Positions 29,539-32,552 of a stretch of DNA of 32,552 nucleotides are shown piece by piece (the first letter of the stretch is position 1; each line of letters starts with the position of its first letter). This DNA is from an uncultured Oscillospiraceae bacterium. GTDB taxonomy: Bacteria > Bacillota > Clostridia > Oscillospirales > Oscillospiraceae. A program made the position numbers and the translations under genes. The stretch spans positions 1 to 32,552 of the forward strand of contig CAJUQS010000064.1 of assembly GCA_910588365.1 (NCBI GenBank). The letters are read 5' to 3'. The notes under the pieces are model-generated. The model was given only the letters and a program-made list of their open reading frames with translations. It was not told the DNA's origin and searched no databases.

Positions 29539-29602
29539 AGCTTTATGGTTTAGACACCGCTTCGTTACCGTGCGGAAATCTTGGTAAAGCACCCTGGTAC
29601 AG

Positions 29603-29650
29603 AGCGCATTAAAGTTCTTTTTGCTTACTTTTTCTTTTAAGAAAAAGTAA
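29603..29650 (-). repeat. Class I hairpin repeat, copy E, overlapping the sulP 3' end
   Basis: Minus strand: TTACTTTTTCTT (29650-29639), two bases, AAGAAAAAGTAA (29636-29625), GCAAAAAGAACTTTAATGCGC. The first hairpin is translated as the C-terminus of the SulP protein and the TAA inside AACTTTAATG is its stop codon. Inverted relative to copy D. Confidence 0.85.
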
Positions 29651-30865
29651 GGCGTAATACAGCACAAGGCCGACGGCGATGGCGACCACCAGATCGAAGA
29701 CCACCGTGAGCACCAATGTCACCAGCAGCACCAGGACGTCGGTCCTGGAGGGGCCCCGGAAGGCGTCCGCCACCTTCCGCCAGCCGCTCATGTTGTAGGC
29801 CACCTGGAACAGGATGGCCGCGATGCAGGGCATGGGGATCAGGGCCGCGTAGGGCATCAGGAACACCAGCACCGCCAGCAGCACCGCCGCGTGGACCATG
29901 CCGGCCACCGGGGAGCTGCCCCCGTTTTTGATGTTGGCCGCCGTCCGGGCGATGGCCCCGGTGGCGGGGATGCCGCCGAAGAGGGCGGAGGCCGCGTTGC
30001 CCACACCCTGGGCCACCAGCTCCATGTTGGAGTTGTGCCTTGTCCCGGTCATCTCGTCGGCCACCACGCAGGAGAGCAGGGACTCGATGGCCGCCAGGAC
30101 GGCGATGGTGGCCGCGTCGGGCAGCACCGCCGTGACGGTCCCCAGGGAGAGGGCCGGCAGGCGGAAGGAGGGCAGGCCGCTGGAGATGGTGTACAGATCC
30201 CCGATGGTGTTCACCGGCAGGCGGAAGAGCTTCACCGCGCCGGCGGTAACCAGCACCGCGATGAGGGAGGCGGGGATGGTCTTGAAAAATTTGGGCCAGA
30301 TGATGAGAATGGCCAGGGTCAGGCACCCCACCCCCAGGGCCGCCGCGTTCAGCGTGCCGATGCAGGCGGCGGCCTCCGCCAGCTTCTCCATGGTCTCAAT
30401 GGGGGCGTTCCGGAAGGTCAGCCCCAGAAAGTCCTTGAGCTGGCCGATGAGGATGGTCACGGCGATGCCGGCGGTGAAGCCGGTGGTCAGGGGGCCGGGG
30501 ATGTACCGGATGAGGCTGCCCAGACCCAGCACGCCCATGACAGCCAGGATGACGCCCGCCAGCACCGTGGCGGCGGCCAGCCCCTCCATGCCGCTCTTGG
30601 CCACGATGCCCGCCACGATGGTGGCAAAGGCCGCCGTGGGCCCGGCGATCTGCACCGTGCTGCCCCCCAGGGCGGAGATGAGAAAGCCCGCCACAATGGC
30701 CGTGTACAGCCCCTGCTCCGGGGACACCCCAGAGGCCAGGGCCAGGGCGATGGACAGGGGCAGGGCGATGATGGCCACAATGACGCCGGCCACCAGGTCC
30801 TTGACCAGCTTCTCCTTGGAGTACTCCCGCAGGGAGAGTACCAGCTGGGGCTTCAGGTTCTTCAT
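29609..30865 (-). CDS. SulP-family anion transporter lacking a STAS domain
   Basis: A 418-aa membrane transporter of the SulP/SLC26 family (sulfate, bicarbonate or other anions by proton or sodium symport). The start DLVAGVIVAIIALPLSIALALASGVSPEQGLYTAIVAGFLISALGGS and the IAGPTAAFATIVAGIV and IRYIPGPLTTGFTAGIAVTILIGQLKDFLG stretches are the family signature, followed by the further core helices. Many relatives carry a C-terminal cytoplasmic STAS domain of about 120-150 aa; here the protein ends shortly after the last helix with LLFLKRKSKQKEL, and those 13 codons and the stop are encoded by repeat copy E. STAS-less SulP proteins do exist, so truncation is inferred and not proven. AGGAGG precedes ATG 30865; azlD lies 60 bp upstream on the same strand. 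Substrate unknown. Confidence 0.9.
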   Translation of the reverse strand: MKNLKPQLVLSLREYSKEKLVKDLVAGVIVAIIALPLSIALALASGVSPEQGLYTAIVAGFLISALGGSTVQIAGPTAAFATIVAGIVAKSGMEGLAAATVLAGVILAVMGVLGLGSLIRYIPGPLTTGFTAGIAVTILIGQLKDFLGLTFRNAPIETMEKLAEAAACIGTLNAAALGVGCLTLAILIIWPKFFKTIPASLIAVLVTAGAVKLFRLPVNTIGDLYTISSGLPSFRLPALSLGTVTAVLPDAATIAVLAAIESLLSCVVADEMTGTRHNSNMELVAQGVGNAASALFGGIPATGAIARTAANIKNGGSSPVAGMVHAAVLLAVLVFLMPYAALIPMPCIAAILFQVAYNMSGWRKVADAFRGPSRTDVLVLLVTLVLTVVFDLVVAIAVGLVLYYALLFLKRKSKQKEL

Positions 30866-30925
30866 AAGATGGTCCTCCTAAACAACACAACTACACAATT
30901 TTCTGCCCTGTCTCACGGACAGGGA

Positions 30926-31234
30926 TCAGACCAGGATAAGCTCCGACACAAGCACGACCACGCAGCAGGCCACCGCCACCAGGAACAGGCTCCCGCCCCG
31001 CCAGGCCAGTACCGCCCCCGCGATGAGGGCCAGCAGACCGGCGAGGGGGCTCTGGGTGGCCTCGGTGATGGCGGGGAAGGTCATGACGGCCAGGGTGACG
31101 TAGGGCACGTAATAGAGGAAGGAGCGCAGGGTGCGGTTGGTGATCTCCCGGCGGATGAGCACCAGGGGCGTCACCCGGATGAGGTAGGAGACTGCGGCGG
31201 AAACCAGGATGTAGAGCCAGATGCTGTGCTTCAT
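30926..31234 (-). CDS. azlD: AzlD-family branched-chain amino acid transport subunit
   Basis: A 102-aa protein with about four hydrophobic segments and the family stretch AAVSYLIRVTPLVLIRREITNRTLRSFLYYVPYVTLAVMTFPAI. AzlD is the small partner of AzlC; in the related BrnFE system the pair exports branched-chain amino acids and methionine. Its ATG (31234) overlaps the azlC TGA (ATGA), as usual for this pair. A small 7-bp hairpin (30906-30924) lies directly after the stop, before sulP. Confidence 0.92.
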   Translation of the reverse strand: MKHSIWLYILVSAAVSYLIRVTPLVLIRREITNRTLRSFLYYVPYVTLAVMTFPAITEATQSPLAGLLALIAGAVLAWRGGSLFLVAVACCVVVLVSELILV

Positions 31235-31953
31235 TGCAAGACCTCCTGTTCCTCGTCCCCGACCGGGAACAGCACCGCCGCGGCCAGGGAGATGACCACC
31301 GTCAGCACGATGGTCCTGACGCCCGGGGACACGCCCGCCAGCACCGGCCAGGCGGAGGCGAGAAGGCTGGCGGCGAAGCTCAGCAGCACCAGCCCCAGCA
31401 CCACCCGGTTGTCCCTGGCCGGGGGCACGATGATAGCCAGGAACATCCCGTACAGCCCCACGCTCAGCGCGCTCACCAGCCGCAGGGGCAGCACGTTGCC
31501 CACCACCACACCGAAAAAGGTCCCCAGACCCCAGCCGGGGATGGCCGCGGCCATGGCGCCGTAAGTGTACCAGGGGTTCAGCCGCCCCGGAAAGGCGATG
31601 GATACGCCGAAGATCTCGTCCGTCACGTCGTAGGCCACCAGCATCCGGTGGAGCAGGGGCGTCTCCGGCGCCAGCTTCTGGCTCAGGGCGCAGCTCATGA
31701 GCAGATACCGGGCGTTGGCCACCAGGGTCATGACCGCCACCTCCCAGTACCCCGCCCCGGCGGAAACCAGGGAGAACACCGCGTATTCCCCGGCGGAGGC
31801 GTTGTTGGTCAAACTCTCCACCATGGCCTGGACGGCGGAGAAGCCGGCGTTTTTGGCGGCAATGCCCAGGGTGAAGGCCACGGCAAAATAGCCCAGGGCG
31901 ATGGGCATTCCGTCCCGGACGCCCCGGCGGAAACAGGTCTGGCTGCTTTCCAT
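31231..31953 (-). CDS. azlC: AzlC-family branched-chain amino acid permease
   Basis: A 240-aa membrane protein of the AzlC/BrnF family, the large subunit of a branched-chain amino acid exporter. Family features include FRRGVRDGMPIALGYFAVAFTLGIAAKNAGFS, ANARYLLMSCALSQKL and AYDVTDEIFG, with seven to eight hydrophobic segments. GGGAGGAAT precedes the ATG, and a near-consensus promoter lies 40 nt upstream. First gene of azlC-azlD-(sulP). Physiologically it would relieve intracellular excess of branched-chain amino acids; no amino acid sensor gene (Lrp) is adjacent. Confidence 0.93.
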   Translation of the reverse strand: MESSQTCFRRGVRDGMPIALGYFAVAFTLGIAAKNAGFSAVQAMVESLTNNASAGEYAVFSLVSAGAGYWEVAVMTLVANARYLLMSCALSQKLAPETPLLHRMLVAYDVTDEIFGVSIAFPGRLNPWYTYGAMAAAIPGWGLGTFFGVVVGNVLPLRLVSALSVGLYGMFLAIIVPPARDNRVVLGLVLLSFAASLLASAWPVLAGVSPGVRTIVLTVVISLAAAVLFPVGDEEQEVLQ

Positions 31954-31991
31954 GGGAAGATTCCTCCCGACTCTTTTGAACAGTTCACCCT

Positions 31992-32019
31992 ATTATATCT
32001 CATTGCCCAAATAAGTCAA
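31992..32019 (-). promoter_or_regulatory. Promoter of azlC-azlD
   Basis: Minus strand TTGACT (32019-32014), 16-bp spacer, perfect TATAAT (31997-31992), about 38 nt before ATG 31953. The palindrome cluster at 32071-32233 starts about 50 bp upstream of the -35 box. Confidence 0.8.
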
Positions 32020-32070
32020 GGGCGGCCTGGCCGTCCCCCTTGCCGGACCGCTCCCCGTGTGACATGTACA

Positions 32071-32233
32071 AAGTGGTCCAGTGAAAGATTTTCCTTAGAG
32101 CCCCAATGGTTCTGTCACTTGACCAGGGTGGTCAAGTGAAAAGAAAACCAACCGGTGAAGCGCTTTCACTGGACCACCCTGGTCAAGTGAAAAAGCCCTT
32201 GCGCCGCAACGGTTTGCGGTCACTGGACCACTT
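32071..32233. repeat. Cluster of palindromic CACT(T/G)GACCA boxes bounded by 13-bp inverted repeats
   Basis: AAGTGGTCCAGTG (32071-32083) is the exact reverse complement of CACTGGACCACTT (32221-32233). Between them lie two palindromes made of the same words: TCACTTGACCA-GGG-TGGTCAAGTGA (32115-32139, perfect 11-bp arms) and TTTCACTGGACCA-CCC-TGGTCAAGTGAAA (32164-32192, one mismatch). In total six half sites of the 10-base word occur in 163 bp with no gene. It may be a small non-autonomous repeat element or a multi-site operator upstream of azlC. Confidence 0.75.
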
Positions 32234-32357
32234 GGCGCCTCTCTGACGGGGAAACACAGGGCAGCTCCGGTGGAAGAGAGGGCGGCGGCGCGGACGCAGC
32301 GCCCCAGCCTCCCCGCGCCGCCGTCCCTGTTCTGCCGCGCTGCGGGGGAGGATTGCT
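32234..32357. other. Non-coding, GC-rich, no gene seen
   Basis: No credible open frame. A 10-bp stem GGCGGCGCGG (32284-32293) / CCGCGCCGCC (32313-32322) can form, without a T run on either side. Confidence 0.4.
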
Positions 32358-32387
32358 TTGACAGCGTCCTCCCCCGTGTGCTATACT
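32358..32387 (+). promoter_or_regulatory. Outward-facing consensus promoter before the MITE
   Basis: Perfect TTGACA (32358-32363), 18-bp spacer, TATACT (32382-32387). It reads rightward, out of the window. The terminal repeat of the MITE-like element begins only 4 bases after the -10 box, so the predicted transcript starts at or in the element. Confidence 0.75.
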
Positions 32388-32391
32388 CTTA

Positions 32392-32552
32392 GAGCCTGTT
32401 TAATATCTCCTCGCGCCCGCCTTGGCGGCATATTTTCCGCCCTGACTGCGTTAAAAATCCTTGCAATCCGTCAGGATTGCTGCGGCTTTTTGCCTTGCAG
32501 GACATAAAATCTATCTCGCCAATCCGAACACGCTGAGATATTAAACAGGCTC
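32392..32552. mobile_element. MITE-like element with perfect 18-bp terminal inverted repeats
   Basis: GAGCCTGTTTAATATCTC (32392-32409) and its exact reverse complement GAGATATTAAACAGGCTC (32535-32552) bound 161 bp with no coding capacity. The inside has smaller inverted repeats (GGCGG/CCGCC and AATCC/GGATT near 32457-32480). GAGCCTGTTT-type ends recall IS5-like transposons, so it was probably mobilised by a transposase elsewhere in the genome. The right flank lies outside the window, so a target-site duplication cannot be checked. Confidence 0.85.

Noticed and set aside
32071..32233. CRISPR-like array
   Set aside because: The repeated words alternate in orientation, differ in spacing and form palindromes; there are no uniform direct repeats, spacers or cas genes.

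Overview
The window is a high-GC, gene-dense stretch of a low-pathogenicity-type gut Firmicute chromosome, most likely Oscillospirales (Flavonifractor / Lawsonibacter / Intestinimonas-like). The evidence is the acetylase-type lysine pathway (DapH), a PadR-DUF2812 pair, a YitT protein, a CUT1 sugar-transport module with lipobox proteins (monoderm-style), ClpC, and AzlCD, all with strong AGGAGG ribosome binding sites. This assignment is inference from gene content and composition; no rRNA or marker phylogeny is present. I see no tRNA, rRNA, CRISPR array, transposase or phage gene.

Layout. 1-1102 (-): start of glucose-6-phosphate isomerase, cut by the window edge. 1246-3280 (+): a 66-aa unknown protein with its terminator, then a PadR regulator overlapping a DUF2812 membrane protein behind a consensus promoter with a repeated operator. 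3281-3803: no gene, a composite of inverted repeats. 3804-6111 (-): dapA-dapB-dapH, each pair overlapping by ATGA, behind a lysine riboswitch and terminator (6249-6466) and a sigma-70-type promoter. 6742-18304 (+): two tandem 812-aa solute-binding lipoproteins with propeller-like N-terminal halves, MalF- and MalG-type permeases, a 705-aa HlyD-like adaptor, a two-helix protein with a MacB-type extracellular domain, and one MalK-type ATPase. 18497-20676 (-): YitT protein and aminopeptidase P. 20975-22333 (-): radical SAM protein of unknown substrate. 22514-27416 (-): clpC, an unknown three-helix membrane protein and free-methionine-(R)-sulfoxide reductase. 27688-29415 (+): phosphoglucomutase. 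29609-31953 (-): azlC-azlD and a short SulP transporter. 31954-32552: azlC promoter, a cluster of palindromes bounded by inverted repeats, an outward promoter, and a MITE-like element with perfect 18-bp terminal inverted repeats ending at the window edge.

The most unusual item is the 6742-18304 cluster. A complete sugar-importer core (binding proteins, two permeases, MalK ATPase) is interleaved with two parts that look like a MacB/HlyD-type export or envelope machine, yet the MacB-like protein lacks the usual four-helix permease core and there is no MacB-type ATPase. A shared MalK-type motor or a large extracellular assembly on an importer is a testable idea.

The second system is a family of nine small hairpin repeats (12-13-bp AT-rich stem, then CAAAA(A), then a second hairpin) sitting within about 55 nt of gene ends, always with the AT-rich hairpin facing the nearest gene. 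One copy supplies the last 13 codons and stop of the SulP gene, one lies inside the lysine-riboswitch leader, and three inverted pairs are visible.
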